Shown: positions 48,775 to 58,717 of the stretch, in pieces
How positions within the stretch are numbered: the first letter of the stretch is position 1
Layout of the letters: each line of letters opens with the position of its first letter
From: Promicromonospora sp. Populi
Lineage (GTDB): Bacteria; Actinomycetota; Actinomycetes; Actinomycetales; Cellulomonadaceae
Length of the DNA: 64,000 nucleotides
Assembly (NCBI RefSeq): GCF_041081105.1
Contig: NZ_CP163528.1
Span: 1-64,000 of the forward strand
Reading direction: 5' to 3'
Position numbers and translations under genes: made by a program
The notes under the pieces: model-generated
Database searches by the model: none
What the model was told of the DNA's origin: nothing
Seen by the model: only the letters and a program-made list of their open reading frames with translations

Positions 48775-50079
48775 ATGAACCGCCGAACGACCGTCGCCGC
48801 AGTCACCACCGCCTTCGTGGCGCTGACGCTCGGCGCGTGCGCGCCGTCGTCCGACAGCCCGGAGCCAGGGGCAGCCCCCGGCGAGGGATGCGACGGCGAA
48901 GCCGTAGCCCTCGACGTCTGGTCCTGGCGCACCGAGGACGTCGACACGTACGAGCAGATCTTCGACGTCTTCGAGCAGGCCAACCCCTGCATCACGGTGA
49001 ACTTCCAGGCCTACCTCAACACCGAGTACAACCAGGTGCTGCAGACCGGCATGACCGGCTCGGACGGGCCCGACATCGCCCAGGTGCGGTCCTACGGACA
49101 GCTCCAGCCGCTCGTCGACGGCGGCAACCTGGAACCGCTGGAGGACCTCGTCCCGGCGCTCGCCGACTTCGACGAGACGGCGCTCGACGGCGCTCGCGGC
49201 CGGGAGGACGGCGCGGTCTACGGCGTGCCGCTCGCCACCCAGACGATCCAGGTCTACTACAACACCGCGATCTTCGAGGAGCACGGCCTGGCGGAGCCCG
49301 AGACCTGGGACGACTTCATCGCCCTGAACGACGCGCTCCTGGAGCAGGACGTGACCCCGCTCGCGGTCGGCGCGCGCGACGGGTGGTTCGTGCCGACCGT
49401 GCACGACGCCCTGACCGCCGCCCAGTACGGCGGTGCCGACTTCCAGCAGGCCCTGCGTGACGGCGCCACCGACTTCACCGACCCGGCCTACGTCGACTCG
49501 CTCCAGACGCTCAAGGACCTCCAGCAATACATGCCCGACGACGTGACCGGCGTGCCGTACACGGACGCGCAGGTGCTGTTCACCTCCGAGCAGGCAGCGA
49601 TGTTCGCCGGCGGCTCGTACGAGCAAGCGTTCTTCCAGGATGCCAACCCGGAGCTCGAGCTCGGGGTGTTCCAGGTGCCCCCGCCGCCCGGCTCGGCCCT
49701 GGACCACCCGGTCACCGCCGGGTACGCGGACGGCAACTGGGGCCTGTCGGCGACGACGGAGCACGTGGAGGAGTCCGAGACGCTGCTGAACTGGCTGGCC
49801 ACGCCCGAGTTCGGGCAGCTCGTGGCCGACGAGCTCAAGCAGTTCTCGCCGATCCCCGGCGTCGAGTTCTCCGACCCGCTCCAGCAGGAGATGTGGGACC
49901 TGTACCAGGAGAACCCCGCGCCGTACCTGCTGCTCGTGGACTTCCGCTACGGCGACCCCGTGGGCACGGACCTGATGGGGGAGGCTGGGCAGCAGCTGTT
50001 CCTCGGCGACACCGACGCCGAGGGCGCCGCGCAGGTCATCCAGGACGGCCTGTCGGCCTGGTGGACGCCGGGCGAGTGA
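48775..50079 (+). CDS. CUT1 ABC transporter solute-binding lipoprotein
   Basis: A 434-residue family 1 solute-binding protein with a lipoprotein signal (TTAFVALTLGACAPS lipobox), then VWSWRTEDVDTYEQIFDVFE, GPDIAQVRSYGQLQPLVDGG, VPLATQTIQVYYNTAIFEEH and AAMFAGGSYEQAFF. It is the first gene of a three-gene import operon, with stop and start overlapping (GTGA) at 50076. Upstream, GGACG-GAAA-CGTCC (48756-48769) forms a small inverted repeat that may be an operator. The ligand is unknown, probably an oligosaccharide. Confidence 0.87.
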   Translation: MNRRTTVAAVTTAFVALTLGACAPSSDSPEPGAAPGEGCDGEAVALDVWSWRTEDVDTYEQIFDVFEQANPCITVNFQAYLNTEYNQVLQTGMTGSDGPDIAQVRSYGQLQPLVDGGNLEPLEDLVPALADFDETALDGARGREDGAVYGVPLATQTIQVYYNTAIFEEHGLAEPETWDDFIALNDALLEQDVTPLAVGARDGWFVPTVHDALTAAQYGGADFQQALRDGATDFTDPAYVDSLQTLKDLQQYMPDDVTGVPYTDAQVLFTSEQAAMFAGGSYEQAFFQDANPELELGVFQVPPPPGSALDHPVTAGYADGNWGLSATTEHVEESETLLNWLATPEFGQLVADELKQFSPIPGVEFSDPLQQEMWDLYQENPAPYLLLVDFRYGDPVGTDLMGEAGQQLFLGDTDAEGAAQVIQDGLSAWWTPGE

Positions 50080-50996
50080 GCGGGCGTCGCACAGCGGCGC
50101 TGCCCACGCCCGTCGCACTGCTCTTCCTGCTGCCTGCCGCGGCGCTGTTCGCGATCTTTGTGCTCTACCCGATGGCGACAGCGCTGAGCTACTCGCTGTT
50201 CTCCTGGCGCGGCACCGCGCAGGACGCGTTCGTCGGGCTGGACAACTTCGTCGCACTGATCACCACCGAGCCGTACCGCAGCCAGCTGCCGCGCGCGTTC
50301 GGGCACAACGCGCTCCTGTTCGCCGGGGCGATGGTCGTGCAGAACTCGGTGGGCCTGCTGCTGGCGTACGTGCTGCACAAGCGGGAGCGGGCGCGGCGCC
50401 TGTTCCAGGTGCTCTACACGATGCCGTATCTCGTATCGCCGCTGGTCGTCGGCTACCTGTGGTCGTTGCTGCTCTCGCCGCTGTTCGGCCCGGTGAACGC
50501 CGTCCTGCGCGCCGTCGGCCTGGAGTCCGTTGCCCAGCCCTGGCTGGGCGACCCCGACACCGCCCTGTGGGTGGTGGTGCTGGTGACGGCGTGGCAGTGG
50601 GTCGGGTTCCCGCTCCTGGTCTACGGCGCCGCGCTCGGGTCGCTCGACCCCACGATGGAGGAGGCCGCGATGCTCGACGGCGCGAGCTCCCGGCAGCGGT
50701 TCTGGCACGTCACCCTGCCCATGCTGACGCCGGTGATCGGCACCGTGAGCGTGCTGACGTTCATCTTCTCCATGGAGGCGTTCCCGATCCCGTACGCGCT
50801 GGGCGGGTCCAACGGCAGCCCGACGGGCGCCACCGACGTCATGTCGCTCCTCTTCTACCGCACGGCGTTCGGCTCGGGAGCCTCGAACGCGATAGGCATC
50901 TCGTCCGCGATCGCGATAGTGCTGTTCCTCGTGATCGTCGGGGTGTCCGTGCTGTTCACACGGTGGTTCCGCCGCATGGAGCGGAGGCTGACGTGA
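50076..50996 (+). CDS. CUT1 ABC transporter permease (MalF/UgpA type)
   Basis: A 306-residue permease with six TM helices: LLFLLPAAALFAIFVLYPMA at the first, then the EAA loop EEAAMLDGASSRQRFWHVTL with PML. The GTG start at 50076 overlaps the binding-protein stop, and its own stop overlaps the next GTG (50993). It forms the transmembrane heterodimer with the next gene product. No ATPase gene accompanies it. Confidence 0.87.
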   Translation: MSGRRTAALPTPVALLFLLPAAALFAIFVLYPMATALSYSLFSWRGTAQDAFVGLDNFVALITTEPYRSQLPRAFGHNALLFAGAMVVQNSVGLLLAYVLHKRERARRLFQVLYTMPYLVSPLVVGYLWSLLLSPLFGPVNAVLRAVGLESVAQPWLGDPDTALWVVVLVTAWQWVGFPLLVYGAALGSLDPTMEEAAMLDGASSRQRFWHVTLPMLTPVIGTVSVLTFIFSMEAFPIPYALGGSNGSPTGATDVMSLLFYRTAFGSGASNAIGISSAIAIVLFLVIVGVSVLFTRWFRRMERRLT

Positions 50997-51829
50997 GCCG
51001 GTCCGGTGGCCGGGGCCCGGTGGGCCGAACGGGAGTGAACGTGGTGCTGTGGGGCTACGCCGTCGTCGCGCTGCTGCCCCTGCTGATCATGGTGTGGAAC
51101 TCGTTCCGGTCGGACCAGGAGCTCGTGGCCGAACCGCTCGGGCTGCCGGCCAGCCCGTCGTTCGACGCGTACCGCGAGGCCTGGGTCGAGGCGTCGTTCT
51201 CGACCTACTTCGTCAACTCGGTGCTGGTCACCACCGCCTCGGTGGCGCTGTCGACCGCCGTGTCGCTGCTGGCCGCGTACGCGCTGGCGCGGTCGCGCTC
51301 GCGGCTCATGGCGGTGATCGAGCAGGTGTTCGTGTCGGGCCTGATGATGCCCGTGTTCCTCATGATCGTGCCGATCTTCTACCTGCTGGACACGATCGGC
51401 CTCGCCTCGACCCGGACCGGCCTGATCCTGGTCTACTCGGCGGTCTCCATCCCGTTCTCGGTGTTCGTGCTGGCCACGTTCCTGCGCCAGCTGCCCGACG
51501 AGCTGGAGGACGCCGCCCGGATCGACGGCGCCGGACCGCTGCGCACGTTCTGGTCGGTGCTGCTGCCGCTCGTGCGGCCCGCGATCGCCACCGTGGTGGT
51601 CTTCCGGTTCGTGCCCATCTGGAATGACTTCTTCTACCCGCTGATCCTTGTGCGCGACCGCACGCAGTACACGCTGCCGGTCGGTCTGACGACCTTCTTC
51701 GGGGAGTATCAGACGTCGTGGTCGACCCTGTTCGCGGGGCTGGTCATCGCCACGCTGCCGCTGGTGGTCCTGTTCCTCGTGGCGACCAGGCAGATCGTCG
51801 CGGGGCTGACGGCGGGCATGGGGCGCTGA
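50993..51829 (+). CDS. CUT1 ABC transporter permease (MalG/UgpE type)
   Basis: A 278-residue permease with six TM helices. The N-terminal LPLLIMVWNSFRSDQELVAE is typical of MalG-type subunits, and the EAA loop EDAARIDGAGPLRTFWSVLL is followed by FVPIWNDFFYPLILV. It is the last gene of the operon. As with the polyol system, energy must come from a shared ATPase encoded elsewhere. Confidence 0.87.
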   Translation: MSRSGGRGPVGRTGVNVVLWGYAVVALLPLLIMVWNSFRSDQELVAEPLGLPASPSFDAYREAWVEASFSTYFVNSVLVTTASVALSTAVSLLAAYALARSRSRLMAVIEQVFVSGLMMPVFLMIVPIFYLLDTIGLASTRTGLILVYSAVSIPFSVFVLATFLRQLPDELEDAARIDGAGPLRTFWSVLLPLVRPAIATVVVFRFVPIWNDFFYPLILVRDRTQYTLPVGLTTFFGEYQTSWSTLFAGLVIATLPLVVLFLVATRQIVAGLTAGMGR

Positions 51830-52025
51830 CGGGAGAGGCCGCCGTCTTGCATTCGGCGCCCGTGGTCGTGGGGCGTACCATTGACGGGTTGCCCGTGCGC
51901 CTGCCGCACAGCGCCGTCAGCGAGGCTGTCGGCGAGCAGCGGCAACTGAGCTGAGCATCCCCGCGCCACCCCGGGACGTTGTACTCCGGCGTGCGCGCAC
52001 CCCCGACATTCTGGAGACCATCGAA
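51830..52025. promoter_or_regulatory. Probable tig promoter region
   Basis: A 196-bp gap before the trigger-factor gene. TTGCAT (about 51847) and TACCAT (about 51877) are a loose -35/-10 pair with about 24 bp between them, wider than ideal. GGAGACC precedes the GTG start. No other structure is seen. Confidence 0.35.
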
Positions 52026-53414
52026 GTGAAGAGCGCCGTCGAGACCCTGGAGCCCACCAAGGTCAAGCTGACCGTCGAGGTGGACTACGACGAGCTCAAG
52101 CCGAGCATCGATCACGCCTACGAGCACATCGCGGAGCAGGTGAACGTCCCCGGCTTCCGCAAGGGCAAGGTGCCCCCACGCATCATCGAGCAGCGGGTCG
52201 GCTGGGGCGCAGTGATCGAGCACGCCGTGAACGACGGCCTCTCCGGCTTCTACCGTGACGCGCTCAGCGAGACGGACCTGCGTCCGCTCGCCCAGCCCGA
52301 GATCGACGTCACCGACGTCCCGGCGAAGGCCGGCGAGGGCACGCTGAAGTTCACGGCCGAGGTCGAGGTGCGGCCCGAGATCGAGCTCCCCGAGCTGTCC
52401 GACGTCGACCTGACGGTCGACTCGACGACCGTCACCGACGAGGACGTCGCCGAGCGCATGGACGCCCTGCGCGAGCGTTTCGGCACCCTGGTGGGCGTGG
52501 ACCGCCCCGCCGTCGAGGGCGACTACATCGTCATCGACCTCAAGGCCGTCATCGGCGACGAGGAGGTCGACTCCGTGTCGGGCGTCTCGTACCAGATCGG
52601 CTCCGGCAACATGCTCGAGGGCCTCGACGAGGCGCTGACCGGCCTGTCCGCCGGCGAGACCACCACCTTCAAGGCCCCGCTCGCGGGCGGCGACCACGAG
52701 GGCAAGGACGCGGACGTCACCGTCACCGCGACGTCGGTCAAGCAGCGCGACCTGCCCGAGGTGGACGACGACTTCGCCCAGCTCGCCTCCGAGTTCGACA
52801 CGCTCGAGGAGCTCAAGGACGACCTGAAGACCCAGGTCGCCGGCATCAAGACCTCCAACCAGGCCGTCACCGCGCGTGACGCCCTCATGGAGAAGCTCCT
52901 GGAGACCGTCGAGGTCCCCGTGCCGAACGGTGTGGTCGAGGCCGAGGTGCACCGTCACCTCGAGTCCGAGAGCCGCCTGGAGGACGACGAGCACCGCGCC
53001 GAGGTCACCGCCGACGCCACCAAGGCGATCAAGAACCAGATCCTGCTCGACACCCTCGCCGAGAAGCTCAAGGTGCAGGTCAGCCAGGGCGAGCTCGTCG
53101 AGTACCTGGTGAGCGCCTCGCAGCAGTACGGCATGGAGCCCAGCGAGTTCATCCAGTCGCTCGAGCAGGGCGGTCAGATCCCGGCCATGGTCGGCGAGGT
53201 CGCTCGCTCGAAGGCGCTCGCCGTCGCGCTGCGCCAGATCGAGGTCAAGGACTCCGACGGCAACGTCGTGGACCTGAGCGAGTTCATCGGTTCGGAAGAG
53301 GCCGACGAGGCCCAGGCCGCGCTCAGCGCGGCGGTGGCGCAGGCTCAGGAGGCCGCGGACGCCGAGGCTCCCGAGGCTGCCGAGCCGGAGGCGTCGGAGC
53401 CCGCCAAGGCCTGA
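52026..53414 (+). CDS. tig: Trigger factor, ribosome-associated chaperone and PPIase
   Basis: A 462-residue trigger factor. The N-terminal ribosome-binding domain contains the signature [20 protein letters not shown] (GFRxGKxP). The FKBP-type PPIase domain is around [20 protein letters not shown] and [20 protein letters not shown]. The C-terminal chaperone domain has two helical arms, and the tail is acidic and Ala-rich ([20 protein letters not shown]). It catches nascent chains at the exit tunnel. It starts with GTG after a GGAG. It lies upstream of clpP1-clpP2-clpX, the conserved order in actinobacteria and many other bacteria. Confidence 0.97.
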   Translation: MKSAVETLEPTKVKLTVEVDYDELKPSIDHAYEHIAEQVNVPGFRKGKVPPRIIEQRVGWGAVIEHAVNDGLSGFYRDALSETDLRPLAQPEIDVTDVPAKAGEGTLKFTAEVEVRPEIELPELSDVDLTVDSTTVTDEDVAERMDALRERFGTLVGVDRPAVEGDYIVIDLKAVIGDEEVDSVSGVSYQIGSGNMLEGLDEALTGLSAGETTTFKAPLAGGDHEGKDADVTVTATSVKQRDLPEVDDDFAQLASEFDTLEELKDDLKTQVAGIKTSNQAVTARDALMEKLLETVEVPVPNGVVEAEVHRHLESESRLEDDEHRAEVTADATKAIKNQILLDTLAEKLKVQVSQGELVEYLVSASQQYGMEPSEFIQSLEQGGQIPAMVGEVARSKALAVALRQIEVKDSDGNVVDLSEFIGSEEADEAQAALSAAVAQAQEAADAEAPEAAEPEASEPAKA

Positions 53415-53451
53415 CGCACACCCGGCCCGAGAGGGCCGGAGCACGACGCCC

Positions 53452-53493
53452 GACGGCGGTCCGCACCCCCGTACGAGGGTGCGGACCGCCGTC
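53452..53493 (+). terminator. Terminator of tig
   Basis: A perfect 17-bp stem (left arm GACGGCGGTCCGCACCC) with an 8-nt loop, 38 bp after the tig stop, followed by a moderately pyrimidine-rich stretch. It separates tig from the clpP operon. Confidence 0.8.
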
Positions 53494-53650
53494 CGCGTTC
53501 CCCCCGACTTCGCCGTGGGCAGCACCGATGCGCTGTAGGCGAAAACGGCGCCGGATCAGGAGTTCTGGCGGGCAGGGGCACGTTAGGGTCGAGCGACACT
53601 ACGTCGTAGGACGTGGTCCAAGGACGAGAGTCAATACCGAGGAGATGGAC

Positions 53651-54280
53651 GTGAACGATCTGCTGCGGATGGATGCTGGGCCGGTAGCTCGGGCGGAGGG
53701 TGCTGGCTTCGGTCTCAACGACTCCATCTACAACCGGCTGCTCAAGGAGCGCATCATCTGGCTGGGGTCGGAGGTGCGCGACGAGAACGCGAACGCCATC
53801 AGCGCGCAGATGATGCTTCTCGCGGCTGAGGACCCCGACAAGGACATCTGGCTGTACATCAACTCACCCGGCGGTTCCATCACGGCCGGCATGGCGATCT
53901 ACGACACCATGCAGTTCATCAAGCCGGACGTGGCGACCGTGGCGATGGGGATGGCCGCCTCCATGGGGCAGTTCCTGCTGTCGTCGGGCACGAAGGGCAA
54001 GCGGTACATCACGCCGCACGCCCGCGTGCTGATGCACCAGCCGTCGGGCGGCATCGGCGGCACCGCGACCGACGTCCGGATCGGCGCGCAGCTCATCATG
54101 CACATGAAGAAGGTGCTCGCCGAGCTGACGTCCGAGCAGACCGGCCAGTCGATCGAGAAGATCATCAAGGACAACGACCGGGACAACTGGTTCACGGCCG
54201 CCGAGGCGCTGGAGTACGGCTTCGTCGACCACGTCGTCGAGAGCGCTGCGCTTGCCGGCGGCGGCGGCATGGCCAGCTGA
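53651..54280 (+). CDS. clpP1: ATP-dependent Clp protease proteolytic subunit 1
   Basis: A 209-residue ClpP. Catalytic Ser is in [20 protein letters not shown] and His in [20 protein letters not shown], where the active-site Asp is supplied by the following region. [20 protein letters not shown] is the family signature. The GTG at 53651 is preferred because GAGGAG lies 6 nt upstream; an in-frame ATG at 53645 sits directly on that site with no spacing. It is followed by clpP2 (44 bp). Actinobacterial ClpP1 and ClpP2 form a mixed tetradecamer working with ClpX or ClpC. Confidence 0.95.
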   Translation: MNDLLRMDAGPVARAEGAGFGLNDSIYNRLLKERIIWLGSEVRDENANAISAQMMLLAAEDPDKDIWLYINSPGGSITAGMAIYDTMQFIKPDVATVAMGMAASMGQFLLSSGTKGKRYITPHARVLMHQPSGGIGGTATDVRIGAQLIMHMKKVLAELTSEQTGQSIEKIIKDNDRDNWFTAAEALEYGFVDHVVESAALAGGGGMAS

Positions 54281-54324
54281 CCGCCCGGAAACTCATCAAG
54301 ACCTGATCGACGAGGAGATCCATC

Positions 54325-55044
54325 GTGAGTCCTGAAGCCCAGTTCGTCGCAGCCGCAGAGCGCCTGGCCGGCGCACGTGCCCAGTCGGGCATGGGGCTGC
54401 CGTTTGCCACCGCTGGCGCCACGCCGTCCGCCCGTTACGTGCTTCCGCAGTTCGAGGAGCGCACCGCGTACGGCTTCAAGCGCCAGGACCCGTACACCAA
54501 GCTGTTCGAGGACCGCATCATCTTCCTGGGTGTCCAGGTCGACGACGCGTCCGCGGACGACGTCATGGCCCAGCTGCTGGTCCTGGAGACCCAGGACCCG
54601 GACCGCGACGTGGTGCTGTACATCAACTCGCCGGGTGGCTCGTTCACGGCCATGACGGCGCTGTACGACACCATGCAGTTCATCAAGCCGCAGATCCAGA
54701 CCGTGTGCCTGGGTCAGGCGGCCTCGGCCGCCGCGGTCCTGCTGGCCGCGGGTCAGCCGGGCAAGCGTCTCGCGCTGCCGAACTCGCGCGTGCTGATCCA
54801 CCAGCCCGCGATGGAGGGTGGCGGCTACGCGCAGGCCTCGGACATCGAGATCCACGCGAACGAGCTCATCCGCATGCGCGAGTGGCTCGAGCTGACGCTG
54901 GCGACGCACAGCGGCAAGACGCAGGAGGAAGTGCGCAACGACATCGAGCGCGACAAGATCCTCACCGCCGCTCAGGCCAAGGAGTACGGCCTGGTCGACG
55001 AGGTGCTCCAGTCGCGCAAGCCGGTAGTGGTCGTTACCAACTGA
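54325..55044 (+). CDS. clpP2: ATP-dependent Clp protease proteolytic subunit 2
   Basis: A 239-residue ClpP paralogue: [20 protein letters not shown], catalytic Ser in [20 protein letters not shown], and His in [21 protein letters not shown] 40-residue N-terminal extension ([20 protein letters not shown]...) precedes the conserved [20 protein letters not shown]. It may be a propeptide removed on maturation, as in other ClpP2 proteins. GTG start after GAGGAG at 8 nt. Same operon as clpP1. Confidence 0.95.
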   Translation: MSPEAQFVAAAERLAGARAQSGMGLPFATAGATPSARYVLPQFEERTAYGFKRQDPYTKLFEDRIIFLGVQVDDASADDVMAQLLVLETQDPDRDVVLYINSPGGSFTAMTALYDTMQFIKPQIQTVCLGQAASAAAVLLAAGQPGKRLALPNSRVLIHQPAMEGGGYAQASDIEIHANELIRMREWLELTLATHSGKTQEEVRNDIERDKILTAAQAKEYGLVDEVLQSRKPVVVVTN

Positions 55045-55150
55045 CCACAGCGGTCGATCCCGTTGATGCCGGTTTCGACGCCGGGGCCGCACCACTAATA
55101 CTGGTGGACGGCGAGCCCCGGCGTCGGGCATTGTGGGACGCGCCGTACAG

Positions 55151-55172
55151 ATCATGACAAAATTGTCATGAT
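55151..55172. promoter_or_regulatory. Perfect 22-bp palindrome upstream of clpX
   Basis: Arms ATCATGACAA (55151-55160) and TTGTCATGAT (55163-55172) flank two A residues. It is markedly AT-rich in a GC-rich setting and lies 107 bp after clpP2 and 158 bp before clpX. It could be an operator for clpX or a transcription-processing hairpin; it does not resemble the ClgR box. Confidence 0.55.
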
Positions 55173-55329
55173 GTGGTGAAAATCGCCTCGGCGACCCGCC
55201 GGGTTGTCGGGCTGACAAGCAGCCACCGGTGGTGTGGAATGGGTCTGATACCGCTCGACGTTGCGGATCTGCTGGGTCAGCCGGCCTGTGCGGGACTCCG
55301 TGAGGGTGCACAAGGCGAGGAGACAGGTA

Positions 55330-56619
55330 GTGGTGCGAATCGGTGACGGCGCGGAACTGCTCAAGTGCAACTTCTGCGGCAAGTCGCAGAAGCAGGTGAA
55401 GAAGTTGATCGCCGGGCCGGGCGTGTACATCTGCGACGAGTGCATCGAGCTGTGCAACGAGATCATCGAGGAAGAACTCGGTGAGGCTGCGGAGCTCGGC
55501 CTGACCGAGCTGCCCAAACCACGCGAGATCTTCGACTTCCTCGAGCAGTACATCATCGGCCAGGACCCCGCCAAGCGCGCCCTGGCCGTTGCTGTCTACA
55601 ACCATTACAAGCGGATCCAGGCGGGCAAGGCCGGCCGGTCGATCAGCCCCGACGAGCCGGATCCCGTAGAGATCGCCAAGTCGAACATCCTGCTCATCGG
55701 CCCTACGGGCACGGGCAAGACCTACCTGGCGCAGACGCTGGCGAAGATGCTCAACGTGCCGTTCGCCATCGCGGACGCGACGGCCCTCACTGAGGCCGGG
55801 TATGTGGGCGAGGACGTCGAGAACATCCTGCTCAAGCTCATCCAGGCTGCGGACTACGACGTCAAGAAGGCCGAGACGGGCATCATCTACATCGACGAGG
55901 TCGACAAGGTGGCCCGCAAGGCGGAGAACCCGTCGATCACGCGCGACGTGTCCGGCGAGGGGGTGCAGCAGGCGCTCCTGAAGATCATCGAGGGCACCAC
56001 CGCCTCGGTCCCGCCGCAGGGCGGGCGCAAGCACCCGCACCAGGAGTTCATCCAGATCGACACGACGAACGTGCTGTTCATCGTGGCCGGCGCGTTCGCC
56101 GGGCTGGACGACATAGTGGCCGCCCGGTCCCGCAAGCGCGGCATCGGCTTCAGCGCCCCCATGGAGTCGATAGCGCTCGACGAGGACCTGTTCGCCGAGG
56201 TCCGGCCCGAGGACCTGCAGAAGTACGGGCTGATCCCCGAGTTCATCGGCCGGCTGCCCGTCATCGCCTCCGTCTCGCCGCTCGACCGCGACGCGCTGGT
56301 GCGGATCCTCACCGAGCCGAAGAACGCGCTCGTGAAGCAGTACCAGCGCATGTTCCAGATCGACGGTGTGGAGCTCGAGTTCGACGAGCCCGCCGTCGGC
56401 GCCATCGCGGAGCAGGCCCTCCTGCGGGGCACCGGGGCGCGTGGCCTGCGGGCCATCATGGAAGAGGTGCTCCAGCAGGTCATGTTCGACGTGCCGAGCC
56501 GTGACGATGTCGAGCGTGTGCTCATTACACGCGACGTGGTGCTCGACAACGTGAACCCGACGGTGGTGCCGCGCAAGAGCCCGGTCCGAGGACGTCAGCC
56601 GCGCGAGAAGAGCGCCTAG
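55330..56619 (+). CDS. clpX: ClpX, AAA+ unfoldase of the Clp protease
   Basis: A 429-residue protein. The N-terminal zinc-binding domain has four cysteines ([13 protein letters not shown] and [13 protein letters not shown]). Walker A is [20 protein letters not shown], Walker B is [16 protein letters not shown], and the sensor/arginine region is [17 protein letters not shown] plus [14 protein letters not shown]. The pore motif is [17 protein letters not shown]. It recognises tagged substrates and feeds ClpP1P2. The GTG at 55330 (or 55333) has GGAG upstream and gives the usual [12 protein letters not shown] start. Confidence 0.97.
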   Translation: MVRIGDGAELLKCNFCGKSQKQVKKLIAGPGVYICDECIELCNEIIEEELGEAAELGLTELPKPREIFDFLEQYIIGQDPAKRALAVAVYNHYKRIQAGKAGRSISPDEPDPVEIAKSNILLIGPTGTGKTYLAQTLAKMLNVPFAIADATALTEAGYVGEDVENILLKLIQAADYDVKKAETGIIYIDEVDKVARKAENPSITRDVSGEGVQQALLKIIEGTTASVPPQGGRKHPHQEFIQIDTTNVLFIVAGAFAGLDDIVAARSRKRGIGFSAPMESIALDEDLFAEVRPEDLQKYGLIPEFIGRLPVIASVSPLDRDALVRILTEPKNALVKQYQRMFQIDGVELEFDEPAVGAIAEQALLRGTGARGLRAIMEEVLQQVMFDVPSRDDVERVLITRDVVLDNVNPTVVPRKSPVRGRQPREKSA

Positions 56620-56626
56620 TCCCGGC

Positions 56627-56701
56627 ACGCCGAATTAGAGCGCCTGTCCGGTTCTCCCGTGATCACCACGGGAGAACCGGACAGGCGCTCTAATTCGGCG
56701 T
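56627..56701. terminator. Very long perfect inverted repeat between clpX and acyl-CoA synthetase
   Basis: A 35-bp perfectly complementary stem (left arm begins ACGCCGAATTAGAGCGCC) closes on the 5-nt loop ATCAC. It begins 8 bp after the clpX stop and ends 27 bp before the stop of the convergent acyl-CoA synthetase, so it can terminate both. Its length is well beyond a usual terminator. Confidence 0.85.
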
Positions 56702-56727
56702 ACCTATCGGGGCGGCGTTGGCCCGGG

Positions 56728-58557
56728 TCAGTGGGTTGCGGCCGGGTGGGTGTGCGGCGCCGGGGCGTACAGCGCGTCGATCGTTTCCGCGAAGTCCGCG
56801 ATCACCTTGGCGCGCTTCACCTTGCTCGACGGCGTGAGGTAGCCGTTCTCCTCGGTGAAGTCGATGTCCAGGACCAGGATCTTGCGGATCGACTCGGCCT
56901 TGGAGACCGCCTCGTTCGCCTGGGCGACCACCTTGTCGAGCTCGGCCAGCACCCGCGCGTTCACGCGCGCCTCGTCCACCGACAGCTTCGGCAGGCCGTT
57001 CGCGGCGCACCAGCCGGGCAGCATCTCGGCGTCGAGCGTGACGAGCGCGCCGATGAAGGGGCGCTGGTCGCCGACGACCACTACCTGGCTCACTATCGAG
57101 TGGGCGCGCATACGGTCCTCGAGCACGGCCGGGGCGACGTTCTTGCCGCCGGCGGTCACGATGATCTCCTTCTTGCGCCCCGTGATGTGCAGGTGGCCGT
57201 GCTCGTCGACGTGCCCGAGGTCGCCGGTCCGGAACCAGCCGTCGACGAAGGCCGCCGCGGTCAGCTTCGGCTCGTTGCGGTACCCCCGGAAGATGTGCGG
57301 CCCGCGGAGCAGCACCTCGCCGTCGTCCGCTATGTCGACGTCGGTGCCGAAGAACGGCGGGCCGACGGACCCGACCACCGTCTGGTTCGGCAGGTTGACC
57401 GACGTCGGCGCCGTGGTCTCCGTGAGGCCGTAGCCCTCCAGGATGGTGACGCACGAGCCGCGGAAGAAGTGGCCGAGCCGGTCGCCGAGCGGCGCCCCGC
57501 CGGACACGGCCCACTTGAGCTGGCCGCCCATGGTGGCCTTGAGCTTGCTGAAGACGAGCCTGTCGGCGACGGCGTGCTTGGCCTTGAGCGCACCGCCCGG
57601 GCCTGACGGCGTGTCCAGGGCCCGCGAGTACTCCTCCGCGACCCGCGCGGACCAGGCGAAGATCTTGGCCTTGAGACCCGAGGACGCCTTCGCCTCGGCG
57701 CTGTTGTAGACCTTCTCGAACACGCGCGGCACGGCCAGGAGGTAGGTCGGGTGGAACGAGCCCAGGTCGGCGACGAGGTTCTTGACGTCCGGCGCGTGGC
57801 CCAGCACCGCCTGTCCGGCGATGGTCGCGACCTCGACGAAGCGGGCGAACACGTGCGCCAGCGGCAGGAACAGGAGCGTGCGGGCGTTCTCGGCGTGCAG
57901 CAGCTCGGGGATACCGGCGGAGGCGTTGATCGTCAGGTGCGTGAAGTTGCCGTGCGTGAGCTCGACACCCTTGGGGCGGCCCGTGGAGCCGGAGGTGTAG
58001 ATGATCGTCGCCAGGTCGGGGCCGCGGACGGCGTCGCGACGCTGCGCCACGATGCCGGCGGAGAGGTTGGTGCCCGCCGTGCGCAGGTCGAGCACGGCGC
58101 CGTCGTCGATCACGAGGATGTCCTCGAGGCCGGGCAGGTTCGGGCGCACCCGGCCGATCGTGTCGGCGTGCGCACGGGACTCGACGACGACGAGCCGGGC
58201 ATCGGCGTCGGACAGGATCCACTGGACCTGCTCGGCCGACGACGTCTCGTAGACCGGCACCGCCACCGCGCCGGCGGCCCAGATCGCGAAGTCGATCAGC
58301 GTCCACTCGTACCGGGTGCGGGACATGATCGCCACGCGGTCGCCGACCTGGATGCCACGGGCCGCGAGGCCGCGGGCGACAGCAAGGACCTCGTCCTCGA
58401 ACTGGCTCGCCGACACCTTGATCCACGGGCCGTCGGGGGTGTCACGCCGCTCGATCAGAGCCTCGTTCCCGGACCGGGCCACCCGGTCCGCGAGGATCGT
58501 GTTGATGCTGGTGCCCTCTGGCACCTTCACCAAGGCCGGCGACGTGACGAGTGTCAT
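56728..58557 (-). CDS. Long-chain fatty-acid--CoA ligase (AMP-forming, FadD15-like)
   Basis: A 609-residue adenylate-forming enzyme. AMP-binding P-loop: ATIIYTSGSTGRPKGVELTH. Motif II: LEGYGLTETTAPTSVNLPNQ. WFRTGDLGHVDEHGHLHITG is followed by KKEIIVTAGGKNVAP (hinge and K region). The C-terminal ENGYLTPSSKVKRAKVIADF carries the catalytic lysine zone. The length and KKEIIVTAGGKNVAP motif match bacterial FadD15/FACS proteins that activate long-chain fatty acids for beta-oxidation or lipid synthesis. A good ribosome-binding site (GGAGAGCAGCAG) precedes the ATG at 58557. Monocistronic, convergent to clpX. Confidence 0.93.
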   Translation of the reverse strand: MTLVTSPALVKVPEGTSINTILADRVARSGNEALIERRDTPDGPWIKVSASQFEDEVLAVARGLAARGIQVGDRVAIMSRTRYEWTLIDFAIWAAGAVAVPVYETSSAEQVQWILSDADARLVVVESRAHADTIGRVRPNLPGLEDILVIDDGAVLDLRTAGTNLSAGIVAQRRDAVRGPDLATIIYTSGSTGRPKGVELTHGNFTHLTINASAGIPELLHAENARTLLFLPLAHVFARFVEVATIAGQAVLGHAPDVKNLVADLGSFHPTYLLAVPRVFEKVYNSAEAKASSGLKAKIFAWSARVAEEYSRALDTPSGPGGALKAKHAVADRLVFSKLKATMGGQLKWAVSGGAPLGDRLGHFFRGSCVTILEGYGLTETTAPTSVNLPNQTVVGSVGPPFFGTDVDIADDGEVLLRGPHIFRGYRNEPKLTAAAFVDGWFRTGDLGHVDEHGHLHITGRKKEIIVTAGGKNVAPAVLEDRMRAHSIVSQVVVVGDQRPFIGALVTLDAEMLPGWCAANGLPKLSVDEARVNARVLAELDKVVAQANEAVSKAESIRKILVLDIDFTEENGYLTPSSKVKRAKVIADFAETIDALYAPAPHTHPAATH

Positions 58558-58717
58558 CTGCTGCTCTCCATTGAAGTCTCGTGAAGTCTTGAAGGGGCTA
58601 AGCGATAGTTCCGGGCCTTCACCAAGTTGCGTGCCTGCTCGGCAGACTGTAGCCGATCCGTGTCGCCGGTCGGAACAGCCTTCGTCGGTAGTGTCCCCGG
58701 ACGGTTAGCCTTTTCCT

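Noticed and set aside
53899..56628. A 909-codon open frame on the minus strand
   Set aside because: Antisense to clpP1, clpP2 and clpX, which are unmistakable on the plus strand.
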